Source: Pseudomonadota bacterium (GTDB lineage Bacteria > Pseudomonadota > Gammaproteobacteria > Burkholderiales > Burkholderiaceae_C). From it: a stretch of 6,122 nucleotides of DNA. Made by a program: the position numbers and the translations under genes. Below are positions 1 through 6,122 of the stretch, one piece after another (position 1 is the first letter of the stretch; the number at the start of each line of letters is the position of its first letter). Below the pieces are notes generated by a model. The model had not been told where the DNA came from. It saw only the letters and a program-made list of their open reading frames with translations, and did not search any database. The stretch covers positions 1 to 6,122 of the forward strand of contig JAUPTP010000157.1 of the NCBI GenBank assembly GCA_030918015.1. The letters are read 5' to 3'.

Positions 1-847
1 GGTGGCGCAGCAGCTTGCGCCAGCCGTGGCCGGTGATGTTGGCGCAGTAGCGCGGCTGGATGCCGGCCTTCCACAGCGCCTCGGTGACCGGCGAGTACAG
101 CACGGTCGGGGCGAGCAGCGCCTCGCCATAGGTGACGCCCGGGGCGATCTCGGTCAGGTAGCCCTGGGGCAGGCGCTCGACCAGCTTGCGCGCCAGCGAC
201 AGGCCGTTGGCGTGGATGCCGCTGGATTCCAGCAGGATGATCGCGTCGCCGGCGCCGAGCTGGTCGCCCACCGACAGGCGCTCCTTGGGGTTGATCAGGC
301 CGGTGCAGGACGCGGCCAGGTCGATGCGGCCTTCTTCCACGATGCCGGCCAGCGCCGGGGTCTCGCCGCCGCCCCAGGCGACGCTGCAGACCTCGCAGGC
401 ACGCTTCCAGCCGGCCACCAGGGCCTGGGCGCGCTGGTTGTCGCCGAACCAGTCCGAGCCGCCGGCGGCCCAGTAGGCCTGCACCACCAGCGGCGTGGCG
501 CCGACGGTGATCAGGTCGTTGATCGCCATGGCGATGGTGTCCTGCGCGATGCCGTCGTAGAAGCTGCGGCCGGTGAGCCGGGCCATCTCGTCGGCCACCA
601 GGGTCTTGGTGCCCAGGCACTCGACGATCGAGGCCAGGTAGAAGGGGCCCACGTCGACGACATAGGCCGATTCGCCGCGGGAGGCCGCGACTTCGGTGAA
701 GCCGTGCGCGGCCAGGTGGCCGGCGGTGGCGGCAGCGGCGCGCTGCGCGGTGACCTTCAGCGGGTCGATCAGGTCGTAGTTGACGCCGGCCTGCTCGTAG
801 CTGAGCGTGCCGTTCGGGTCGTGGGAGGGAGCGGCGTTTTGATTCAT
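1..847 (-). CDS. PurM-like AIR synthetase family protein (C-terminus cut by window edge)
   Basis: Only the first 282 residues are in the window. The start is the ATG at 847-845. Framework motifs match phosphoribosylformylglycinamidine cyclo-ligase (PurM, the ATP-dependent closure of FGAM to AIR in purine synthesis): LSYEQAGVNYD (15-25), QDTIAMAINDL (102-112), GGGETPALAG (159-168), GDAIILLESSGIHANGLSL (200-218), LLAPTVLY (244-251) and NITGHG (270-275). It lacks the Gly-rich GGLGGFGAL segment. Where canonical PurM has SGTDGVGTK it reads VECLGTK (75-81). The usual GGETAEMPGM has become GGETPALAGI. It is therefore a divergent member of the PurM/HypE/SelD-type ATP-binding superfamily, closest to PurM. 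It could be a second PurM-type enzyme or the organism's only AIR synthetase; the window cannot decide. It is divergent from dnaX across 44 bp. The family assignment is firm; the exact reaction is not. Confidence 0.85.
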   Translation of the reverse strand, partial: MNQNAAPSHDPNGTLSYEQAGVNYDLIDPLKVTAQRAAAATAGHLAAHGFTEVAASRGESAYVVDVGPFYLASIVECLGTKTLVADEMARLTGRSFYDGIAQDTIAMAINDLITVGATPLVVQAYWAAGGSDWFGDNQRAQALVAGWKRACEVCSVAWGGGETPALAGIVEEGRIDLAASCTGLINPKERLSVGDQLGAGDAIILLESSGIHANGLSLARKLVERLPQGYLTEIAPGVTYGEALLAPTVLYSPVTEALWKAGIQPRYCANITGHGWRKLLRH

Positions 848-855
848 GGGGCAGG

Positions 856-861
856 ATTATC
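856..861 (-). promoter_or_regulatory. Candidate -10 element of the PurM-like gene (GATAAT)
   Basis: Read on the minus strand the hexamer is GATAAT, one base from TATAAT. Eight bases separate it from the ATG at 847. Transcription would then start at about the start codon, giving a leaderless or near-leaderless mRNA. The 8-nt gap (CCTGCCCC) has no Shine-Dalgarno. A -35 is weak: TTGTAG with a 15-bp spacer. This is inferred from sequence only. Confidence 0.45.
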
Positions 862-877
862 GGTCAGCCGGGCCGCC

Positions 878-883
878 TACAAT
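878..883 (+). promoter_or_regulatory. Candidate -10 element of the dnaX operon (TACAAT)
   Basis: TACAAT is one base from the sigma70 consensus TATAAT. It is followed by exactly 8 bases (CCGCCCCC) and then the dnaX ATG at 892, which predicts a transcript starting at or within a couple of bases of the start codon. There is no purine-rich Shine-Dalgarno before the ATG, which fits leaderless initiation. No good -35 is present at 16-18 bp; that position is occupied by the opposite promoter's -10. Confidence 0.5.
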
Positions 884-891
884 CCGCCCCC

Positions 892-2823
892 ATGTCCTAT
901 ATCGTCCTTGCCCGCAAGTACCGGCCGCGCCGCTTCACCGAGATGGTGGGGCAGGAGCATGTCGTGCAGGCCCTGGGCAACGCGCTGACCCGCCAGCGCC
1001 TGCACCATGCCTACCTGTTCACCGGCACCCGCGGCGTCGGCAAGACGACCGTCTCGCGCATCCTCGCCAAGAGCCTGAACTGCACCGGCCCGGACGGGCA
1101 GGGCGGCATCACCGCCGAGCCCTGCGGCGTCTGCGATGCCTGCCGCGACATCGACGCCGGCCGCCATGTCGACTATGTCGAGCTCGACGCCGCCAGCAAC
1201 CGGGGCGTCGACGAGATCAGCCAGCTGCTCGACCAGGCGGTCTACAAGCCGGTGGCCGGGCGCTTCAAGGTCTACATGATCGACGAGGTGCACATGCTCT
1301 CGACGACCGCCTTCAACGCGATGCTCAAGACGCTCGAGGAGCCGCCCGAGTACCTGAAGTTCGTGCTCGCCACCACCGACCCGCAGAAGGTGCCGGTCAC
1401 GGTGCTGAGCCGCTGCCTGCAGTTCAACCTGCGCCCGATGGCGCCCGAGACGGTGCAGCGCCACCTCGGCACCGTGCTGCAGGCCGAAGGGATCGAGGCC
1501 GAGGCGGGCGCCTTGCGCCAGCTCTCGCGCGCCGCGCGCGGCTCGATGCGCGACGCGCTGTCGCTGACCGACCAGGCCATCGCCTTCGGCGGCGGTGCGC
1601 TGCAGGAGGCGGCGGTGCGGCAGATGCTGGGCTCGGTCGACCGCAGCCATGTCGTGCGCATCGTGCAGGCGCTGGGCGCCGGCGATGGCGCAGGCCTGGT
1701 GCGTGCGGTCGACGAGCTGCGTGGCCTGGGGCTGTCGGGCGCCGGCACGCTGGAGGATCTGGCCGCGCTGGCGCAGCAGATGGCGCTGGCGCAGGCGGTG
1801 CCGGCCGCGCTCGATCCGGCCGACCCCGAGACCGCCACCGTGCGCGCGCTGGCGCCGCTGCTCGACCGGGACGAGACGCAGCTGCTCTACAGCATCGCGC
1901 TGCACGGCCGCGCCGAGCTCTCCCTGGCGCCCGACGAATACGGCGGCCTGATGATGGTGCTGCTGCGCCTGCTGGCCTTCCGGCCGCAGGATGCGGCACC
2001 GCGCCGGGTCGAGCTGCCCGCCGAGCCGGTGGCGGCGGTGCTTGCACCTGCGGCGCCTGTCACCCCAATGGCGCCGGTGGCTTCGGTCGCGCCGGTTCCT
2101 GTGGCAGCGCCCGTGGTTGCCCCCGCGCCACCGCCTGAACCGGTGGCCCCCGCCGCCCCGCGCCTGTCGCGCGAACTGCGCCGGCCGCTGGAGGCGCGTG
2201 CGCGCATGCCGGTCGAGCCGCCGGCCGCGCCGTCGCCCGCCCGGGCTCCGGCGGCCCGCGCCTCGGTGCCGCCGTGGGAGGACGAGCCGCCCGGCTGGGA
2301 CGAGATCCCGCCCGCCGACGAGAACGCGCCGTCCGCGCAGTGGATTCCGGAAGAGCCCGAGGCGCCGGCGCCGGTGGCTGTCGCTGCGCCGGCGCCGCTG
2401 CAGCGCGACGAGGTGCTCGACGACCCGCTGGTCACCCGCTGGTGCGATCTGTTCCAGCGCCTGAGCGAGCGCTCCCTGGTCAACGGCCTGGTGCGCGAGC
2501 TGGCCTGGCAGGCGCAGTGCATCGCCATCGAGCCCGGTGCGGGCAGCCTGCGCTGCGTGCTGCGGGTCGAGCGCGAGTCGCTGCGCCAGAGCGGCCACCG
2601 CGACCGGCTGCAGACGGCCATCACCGAGCTGGTCGGCCAGCCCGTCACGCTGGAGATCACGCCCGGCGCGGTCACCGACAGCCCGTCGCGGCGCGAGACC
2701 CAGCGCCGCGAGCGTGCCCAGCATGAGGCCGAAGGCGCGATCACCGACGATCCCATGGTGCAGGAGCTGCTCGCGCGCTATCCCGGCGCGCGCATCGTGC
2801 CCGGCTCGATCCGGCCGAACTGA
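892..2823 (+). CDS. dnaX: DNA polymerase III subunit tau/gamma (clamp loader ATPase)
   Basis: The 643-residue protein is the clamp-loader subunit that uses ATP to load the beta clamp; in its full tau form it ties the loader to the polymerase and helicase. The AAA+ module shows Walker A GTRGVGKT (45-52), a zinc module with Cys64, Cys78, Cys81 and Cys84, Walker B IDEVH (130-134), sensor 1 near Thr161, the SRC arginine finger Arg174, and sensor 2 GSMRDAL with Arg220. The collar domain runs to about 365. A Pro/Ala/Val-rich, probably disordered linker covers about 366-503. The tau-specific alpha-binding region is about 504-643 and ends in the typical GARIVPGSI motif. The start is fixed by the conserved MSYIVLARKYRPRRF N-terminus. 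Between the first two zinc cysteines there are about five more residues than in E. coli. I saw no A-rich slippery site like the one that makes gamma in E. coli, so tau alone is the likely product. It is the first gene of dnaX-ybaB-recR. Confidence 0.97.
   Translation: MSYIVLARKYRPRRFTEMVGQEHVVQALGNALTRQRLHHAYLFTGTRGVGKTTVSRILAKSLNCTGPDGQGGITAEPCGVCDACRDIDAGRHVDYVELDAASNRGVDEISQLLDQAVYKPVAGRFKVYMIDEVHMLSTTAFNAMLKTLEEPPEYLKFVLATTDPQKVPVTVLSRCLQFNLRPMAPETVQRHLGTVLQAEGIEAEAGALRQLSRAARGSMRDALSLTDQAIAFGGGALQEAAVRQMLGSVDRSHVVRIVQALGAGDGAGLVRAVDELRGLGLSGAGTLEDLAALAQQMALAQAVPAALDPADPETATVRALAPLLDRDETQLLYSIALHGRAELSLAPDEYGGLMMVLLRLLAFRPQDAAPRRVELPAEPVAAVLAPAAPVTPMAPVASVAPVPVAAPVVAPAPPPEPVAPAAPRLSRELRRPLEARARMPVEPPAAPSPARAPAARASVPPWEDEPPGWDEIPPADENAPSAQWIPEEPEAPAPVAVAAPAPLQRDEVLDDPLVTRWCDLFQRLSERSLVNGLVRELAWQAQCIAIEPGAGSLRCVLRVERESLRQSGHRDRLQTAITELVGQPVTLEITPGAVTDSPSRRETQRRERAQHEAEGAITDDPMVQELLARYPGARIVPGSIRPN
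2361..2397 (+). repeat. Short direct repeat in the dnaX linker
   Basis: The 12-mer GCGCCGGCGCCG occurs at 2362-2373 and again at 2386-2397, exactly 24 bp (8 codons) apart. Each copy contains a GC-only palindrome (2361-2372 and 2386-2395). It encodes repeated Ala-Pro units in the disordered linker of tau. It is most simply a by-product of Ala/Pro codon use at high GC, although such tracts can expand or contract by slippage. Confidence 0.5.
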
Positions 2824-2877
2824 ACGGCGCCGACGTTCTCCGTTTCCCCGTTTTCCGAATTTTTCGCTCCCTCCAAG

Positions 2878-2883
2878 AAAGGA
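2878..2883 (+). promoter_or_regulatory. Ribosome binding site of ybaB
   Basis: AAAGGA lies 6 bases before the ybaB ATG. It supports that start and contrasts with dnaX and recR, which have no clear Shine-Dalgarno. It sits at the end of a 66-bp gap after dnaX that is noticeably more AT- and pyrimidine-rich than its surroundings. Confidence 0.7.
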
Positions 2884-2889
2884 CCATCC

Positions 2890-3216
2890 ATGTTCAAAGG
2901 ACAGATCGCCGGCCTGATGAAGCAGGCACAGGCCATGCAGGACAACCTGAAGAAGGCCCAGGAGGAACTCGCGCTGATCGAGGTCGAGGGCCAGTCCGGC
3001 GCCGGCCTGGTCAAGGTCGTCATGACCTGCAAGCACGACGTCAAGCGCGTCACCATCGACCCGAGCCTGCTGGCCGACGACAAGGACATGCTGGAAGACC
3101 TGGTGGCCGCGGCCTTCAACGACGCGGTGCGCCGCGCCGAGGAGCTCAGCCAGGAGAAGATGGGCAAGCTGACCGCCGGCATGCCGCTGCCCCCGGGCAT
3201 GAAGTTCCCGTTCTGA
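2890..3216 (+). CDS. ybaB: YbaB/EbfC family nucleoid-associated DNA-binding protein
   Basis: This small protein of 108 residues has the usual size for the family (E. coli YbaB is 109). It shows the family pattern: an N-terminal helix MKQAQAMQ (10-17) running into [14 protein letters not shown], then a beta region GAGLVKVVM, then IDPSLL, then a C-terminal helix [18 protein letters not shown], ending in the signature LPPGMKFPF. Family members form dimers that bind DNA and associate with the nucleoid; in spirochaetes EbfC also acts as a transcription regulator. It lies between dnaX and recR, 66 bp after one and 19 bp before the other. This is a widely conserved order and has led to proposals of a role linked to RecR-dependent repair. 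The start is supported by a good Shine-Dalgarno. No anomalies were seen. Confidence 0.95.
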   Translation: MFKGQIAGLMKQAQAMQDNLKKAQEELALIEVEGQSGAGLVKVVMTCKHDVKRVTIDPSLLADDKDMLEDLVAAAFNDAVRRAEELSQEKMGKLTAGMPLPPGMKFPF

Positions 3217-3235
3217 GCGACCGCCACGCCACGCG

Positions 3236-3835
3236 ATGAAGTCCGGGGCCGCCCCCGACGCGCTGGCCGCTCTGGTCGAGGCGCTGCGCCGGCTGCCCGG
3301 CGTCGGCGTCAAGTCGGCGCAGCGCATGGCCTATCACCTGCTGCAGCATGACCGTGATGGCGCGCTGCGGCTGTCGCAGGCGCTCGACCATGCGGTGCAC
3401 GGCATCCGCCACTGCGAGCGCTGCCACACCTTCACCGAGCAGCCGGTCTGCGCGACCTGCCTCGACCCGGCGCGCGACACCCGGCTGCTGTGCGTGGTCG
3501 AGACCCCGGCCGATCAGGCCGCCGTCGAGCGCACCGGCACCTACCGCGGGCTCTACTTCGTGCTGATGGGGCGGCTCAGCCCGCTCGACGGCGTGGGCGT
3601 GCAGGACATCGGCCTGCCGGAGCTGATCGGGCGGGTGCGCGAGGGCGGGGCGCAGGAGGTGATCGTCGCGACCAACTTCACCGCCGAGGGCGAGGTCACC
3701 GCCCATGCGGTGGCCGAGGCGCTGCGCCCGCTGGATGTGCGCGTGACGCGCCTGGCGCGCGGCGTGCCGATCGGCAGCGAGCTCGAGTACGTCGACCTCG
3801 GCACGATCGCGCACGCCTTCTCCGAGCGTCGCTGA
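3236..3835 (+). CDS. recR: Recombination mediator protein RecR
   Basis: RecR (199 residues) works with RecO, and in some settings RecF, to load RecA onto SSB-coated single-stranded gaps. In order the protein shows a helix-hairpin-helix region around [20 protein letters not shown] (17-36), a four-cysteine zinc finger (Cys60, Cys63, Cys72, Cys75), and a Toprim domain from about 83. The Toprim part includes VVETPAD with Glu89, [15 protein letters not shown] (107-121) and ATNFTAEGE (145-153). The C-terminus contains the conserved [12 protein letters not shown] segment. Length and domain order are normal. The ATG lies only 19 bp after the ybaB stop and has no obvious Shine-Dalgarno, so translation may depend on ribosomes finishing ybaB. 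It is the last gene of the dnaX operon and converges on mltD. Confidence 0.97.
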   Translation: MKSGAAPDALAALVEALRRLPGVGVKSAQRMAYHLLQHDRDGALRLSQALDHAVHGIRHCERCHTFTEQPVCATCLDPARDTRLLCVVETPADQAAVERTGTYRGLYFVLMGRLSPLDGVGVQDIGLPELIGRVREGGAQEVIVATNFTAEGEVTAHAVAEALRPLDVRVTRLARGVPIGSELEYVDLGTIAHAFSERR

Positions 3836-3884
3836 ACGGACGGCGGCGGGTTGCTGCCCCGCGCCATGCCGCCTGCCGGTCAGG

Positions 3885-5507
3885 TCACTTGCGGGCGAGT
3901 CGGGCCTGACCGATCTTCATGCCCTTGGCCGCACCGCCCCGCGGCGTGCTGGCGGCCACGCGGGTGGGGGTCTTGTCGCGGCTCTTGGCCAGTGCGCGCT
4001 TCTCGGCCACCGGTGCGGCGAGCTTGGCGGCGGCCGGCACCCACAGGACCAGCGACTGCGGCTTGCGGAAGCGGGTGCCATCGTCGATGCGGTTCCAGGA
4101 CGCGATCTGGTTGGCGCCGACACGGTAGCGCTTGGCCAGCGCCATCACGGTGTCGCCCTTGCGGGCGCGGATCTCGATCTTGCGCAGCGGCGGCACGTCC
4201 GGGGCCAGCGCCATGTGGGCGTTGTCCGCCACATGCTCGGGCACATCGACGGCGCGGGTCTCGGCGCGCTGCACCAGCAGCGTCGAGCCGGCCTTGACCA
4301 GCATCTTCGGCGGAATGCGGTTGATCTCGCGCAGTTCCGACTCGCTCATGCCGATCTGCTCGGCCGCCTGCGAGGTCTTCATGGTGCGCGGCACCACCCA
4401 GGCCGTCCAGCTGGCCAGCGGACCCTGGTGGGTGGCCAGACGCTTCACGAAGGTGTCCGCGTTGCTGTAGGGCAGCAGGATCTGCGGCACGCCCGCGGCC
4501 AGGATGACCGGCTTGTTCATCTGCGGGTTCAGCGCCTTGAACTCCTCCAGCGGCAGCCCGGCCAGGCGCGCGGCCACCGCGACATCGATGTCGCGGCGGA
4601 TCGGCACGCTCAGGAAATACGGGTGGTTCTCGAGCGCCGGCAGCGTCAGGCCGAAGGCCTGCGGCGCCTGGACGATGTTCTTGACGGCCTGGAACTTCGG
4701 CACGTAGTGGCGGGTCTCCGCCGGCATCGACAGGCTCTCGTAGTCGGTCGGCAGGCCGGCGCGTTCGTTGCGTGCGATCGCGCGCTTGACGTTGCCTTCC
4801 CCCCAGTTGTAGGCCGCCAGCGCCAGCTGCCAGTCCCCGTTGAACATGCGGTTGAGGCGGCCCAGGTAGTCGAGCGCCGCGCGGGTCGACGCCAGCACGT
4901 CGCGGCGGTCGTCGCGGAACATGTTCTGCTTGAGGTCGTAGTCCTTGCCGGTCAGCGGCATGAACTGCCACATGCCCGAGGCCCGCGCCGAGGACATGGC
5001 CTGCGGGTTGAAGGCGCTCTCGATGAAGGGCAGCAGCGCCAGCTCGGTGGGCATGCCGCGGCGCTGGACTTCCTCGATGATGTGATAGAGGTAGCGCGAG
5101 CCGCGGTCCGTCATGCGCTGCACATAGTCGGGCCGGCTGGCATACCAGCGCTCGTGCTGGCGAACCAGCTCGTTGTCCAGGTCAGGCATGCCGAAGCCGA
5201 CGCGCACGCGGCCCCACAGATCACGCCGGGCCTGCTCGGCGTCGAGCACGCCCTTGCCGTCCGGCGCCAGCGGATCGACCGGAGCGCCTGCGGCCTCGCG
5301 CGGATCTTCCTGGGGGGCGCGCGCCGGGGTCAGGCCGGCAAGCGGCGCCAGCGGCCCTTCGGCCGGGCCGCTGGCGGGCAGGTTGAGCGAGCCGACGGTG
5401 GTGATCTGCGGCGGGGGCTGCACGCCATCGTCCACGGTGGCGCAGCCGGCAAGAGCCATCATCAGCGCCGACAGGGCGAAGGTGGAGCGGCGGGGTGAGC
5501 GGATCAT
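3885..5507 (-). CDS. mltD: Membrane-bound lytic murein transglycosylase D (lipoprotein)
   Basis: The 540-residue enzyme cleaves the MurNAc-GlcNAc bond of peptidoglycan, leaving 1,6-anhydro ends, and should act at the outer membrane facing the periplasm. The start at 5507-5505 is chosen because it gives a proper lipoprotein signal (basic MIRSPRRS, hydrophobic core, lipobox LAGC with Cys22 and no Asp at +2) and has a Shine-Dalgarno. A longer in-frame reading up to 5693 would lie inside gloB and spoil the signal peptide. The lytic transglycosylase domain (about 125-285) shows the catalytic Glu163 in LPFIESAFNP, SGMWQFMP (177-184), AAYNWGEG (231-238) and ETRHYVPKFQAV (264-275). A LysM peptidoglycan-binding repeat covers about 443-490, and a weaker LysM-like unit about 365-413. 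The tail after 490 is Lys/Arg/Ala-rich. It overlaps gloB by 4 bp. Confidence 0.95.
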   Translation of the reverse strand: MIRSPRRSTFALSALMMALAGCATVDDGVQPPPQITTVGSLNLPASGPAEGPLAPLAGLTPARAPQEDPREAAGAPVDPLAPDGKGVLDAEQARRDLWGRVRVGFGMPDLDNELVRQHERWYASRPDYVQRMTDRGSRYLYHIIEEVQRRGMPTELALLPFIESAFNPQAMSSARASGMWQFMPLTGKDYDLKQNMFRDDRRDVLASTRAALDYLGRLNRMFNGDWQLALAAYNWGEGNVKRAIARNERAGLPTDYESLSMPAETRHYVPKFQAVKNIVQAPQAFGLTLPALENHPYFLSVPIRRDIDVAVAARLAGLPLEEFKALNPQMNKPVILAAGVPQILLPYSNADTFVKRLATHQGPLASWTAWVVPRTMKTSQAAEQIGMSESELREINRIPPKMLVKAGSTLLVQRAETRAVDVPEHVADNAHMALAPDVPPLRKIEIRARKGDTVMALAKRYRVGANQIASWNRIDDGTRFRKPQSLVLWVPAAAKLAAPVAEKRALAKSRDKTPTRVAASTPRGGAAKGMKIGQARLARK

Positions 5508-6122
5508 CGGTAGTTGTCTTTCCACTGTCGGATTGCGGCGAAGACCGAGACCGGATCGTCGGCCGACGCGCCTCGCGCGACCGCCTGATCGATCACCCCG
5601 GACTGCTCGCAGCGCAGGAAGGGATTGATCTCCCGCTCGAGGCCGATCGTGGTCGGCAGCGTCGGGAGATCGCGTTCGCGCAGGCGGGTGCACTGCGCCT
5701 CATGGCGGATCACCGCCAGGTTGTCCGGCTCCACCGCGCGGGCAAAGCGCAGGTTGGCCAGCGTGTATTCGTGCGCGCAGCATACCTGCGTCTCGGCCGG
5801 CAGGGCCGCCAGACGCCTCAGGGACTGCAGCATCTGTGCCGGGGTGCCCTCGAACAACCGGCCGCAGCCCGCCGAGAACAGCGCATCACCACAGAACAGC
5901 AGGGGAGCCATGCCGTGACTTTCGCATATCGGGCGCACCACAAACGCCCGATGAGACCTCGTGTGACCGGGCACCTCCAGCACATCGATCGACCAGGGCC
6001 CCAGGGTCAGGCGATCGCCCTCATGCACCGCATCGACCGGCACGGGCAGCGCGGGCGTGTCCGGGCCCAGCCAGCGAGCGCCACGTGCCCGAGGCGAGAG
6101 CGCCAGCTCGGTCAGGCCGCCG
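5504..6122 (-). CDS. gloB: Hydroxyacylglutathione hydrolase, glyoxalase II (N-terminus outside window)
   Basis: The last 205 residues are visible; family members are usually about 250-260, so roughly 50 N-terminal residues are missing. These would include the HxHxDH metal motif, because the visible part begins at the GG that normally follows it. The enzyme hydrolyses S-D-lactoylglutathione to D-lactate and glutathione, the second step of methylglyoxal detoxification in the cytoplasm. Remaining dinuclear-metal ligands are present, numbered within the visible part: His53 in PGHTRSH, Asp79 in LFCGDALFSAGCGRLFEGT, and His117 in CAHEYTLANLRFA. The C-terminal domain has NPFLR and ends in RQWKDNYR, typical of GloB. 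A GTG at 6043 is in frame but internal, since the homologous frame continues through it to the window edge. The stop overlaps the mltD start as ATGA. Confidence 0.95.
   Translation of the reverse strand, partial: GGLTELALSPRARGARWLGPDTPALPVPVDAVHEGDRLTLGPWSIDVLEVPGHTRSHRAFVVRPICESHGMAPLLFCGDALFSAGCGRLFEGTPAQMLQSLRRLAALPAETQVCCAHEYTLANLRFARAVEPDNLAVIRHEAQCTRLRERDLPTLPTTIGLEREINPFLRCEQSGVIDQAVARGASADDPVSVFAAIRQWKDNYR
5517..5523 (-). promoter_or_regulatory. Ribosome binding site of mltD inside gloB
   Basis: On the minus strand this reads GGAAAGA, 9 bases before the mltD ATG. It is formed by the gloB codons for Trp-Lys-Asp in the C-terminal RQWKDNYR. It decides the mltD start at 5507 and supports coupled translation with gloB. 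Confidence 0.7.

Noticed and set aside
2..988. A 328-codon plus-strand frame over the PurM-like gene and dnaX start
   Set aside because: It shows no family motif and overlaps dnaX out of frame; the minus strand carries clear PurM-family motifs.
892..2823. Programmed frameshift site producing a gamma form of DnaX
   Set aside because: No A-rich slippery heptamer of the E. coli type is present. C runs in the linker exist but lack a supporting Shine-Dalgarno and stem-loop arrangement that I could identify.
877..3327. An 816-codon open frame antisense to dnaX, ybaB and the start of recR
   Set aside because: It runs across three genes and their gaps, has an Arg/Gly/Ala/His/Leu-rich low-complexity product with no recognisable domain, and mirrors the high-GC third-position bias of the sense genes. 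Long antisense frames are expected at this GC content.
3836..3884. Bidirectional terminator between recR and mltD
   Set aside because: A 5-bp stem (3846-3850 with 3858-3862) and a wider GGCGGC/GCCGCC pairing (3842-3847 with 3868-3873) can be drawn, but there is no T tract on either strand. In such GC-rich DNA small stems occur by chance.
4215..5498. A 427-codon open frame antisense to mltD
   Set aside because: Its product is Arg/His/Gly/Ala-rich without motifs, while the opposite strand encodes a complete MltD with catalytic residues, lipobox and LysM.
5508..5693. An upstream start for mltD giving 602 residues
   Set aside because: The extra 62 residues lie inside gloB in another frame, are Arg/Gly-rich, and would bury the lipoprotein signal peptide.
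6041..6043. GTG as the gloB start
   Set aside because: The same frame continues upstream to the window edge with GloB-like sequence beginning right after the expected metal motif, so this GTG codes an internal Val.

Overview
The window is about 6.1 kb of very GC-rich chromosomal DNA with five tightly packed protein genes. Several features point to a betaproteobacterium, most likely of the order Burkholderiales. These are the GC content, the dnaX-ybaB-recR order, a tau subunit with a long Pro/Ala linker, and the style of the RecR and YbaB proteins. I cannot name the genus from sequence alone.

Layout, left to right. (1) Minus strand, window edge to 847: the N-terminal 282 residues of a PurM/AIR-synthetase family protein. 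It keeps the family framework but departs from textbook PurM at several active-site motifs. (2) A 44-bp divergent intergenic region (848-891). It carries a -10-like hexamer on each strand, each exactly 8 nt from its start codon, with no Shine-Dalgarno on either side. Both mRNAs may therefore be leaderless or nearly so. (3) Plus strand, 892-3835: dnaX (DNA polymerase III tau/gamma), ybaB (nucleoid-associated protein) and recR (recombination mediator), all pointing the same way with gaps of 66 and 19 bp. This is a conserved replication/repair operon. (4) A 49-bp convergent gap (3836-3884) without a convincing terminator. (5) Minus strand, 6122 back to 3885: gloB (glyoxalase II, start outside the window) followed by mltD (lipoprotein membrane-bound lytic murein transglycosylase D). 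The two overlap by 4 bp at ATGA, and the mltD ribosome binding site lies inside the last codons of gloB.

Together the genes cover DNA replication (DnaX clamp loader), recombinational repair (RecR, perhaps YbaB), a purine-biosynthesis-like enzyme, methylglyoxal detoxification (GloB) and peptidoglycan turnover (MltD). I found no mobile element, RNA gene, CRISPR array or phage signature, and no gene-free stretch longer than 66 bp. This is an ordinary housekeeping region. The points most worth a second look are the PurM-like gene's altered active site, the compact symmetric divergent promoter region, and the translational coupling of gloB and mltD. I do not see an undescribed multi-gene system here.
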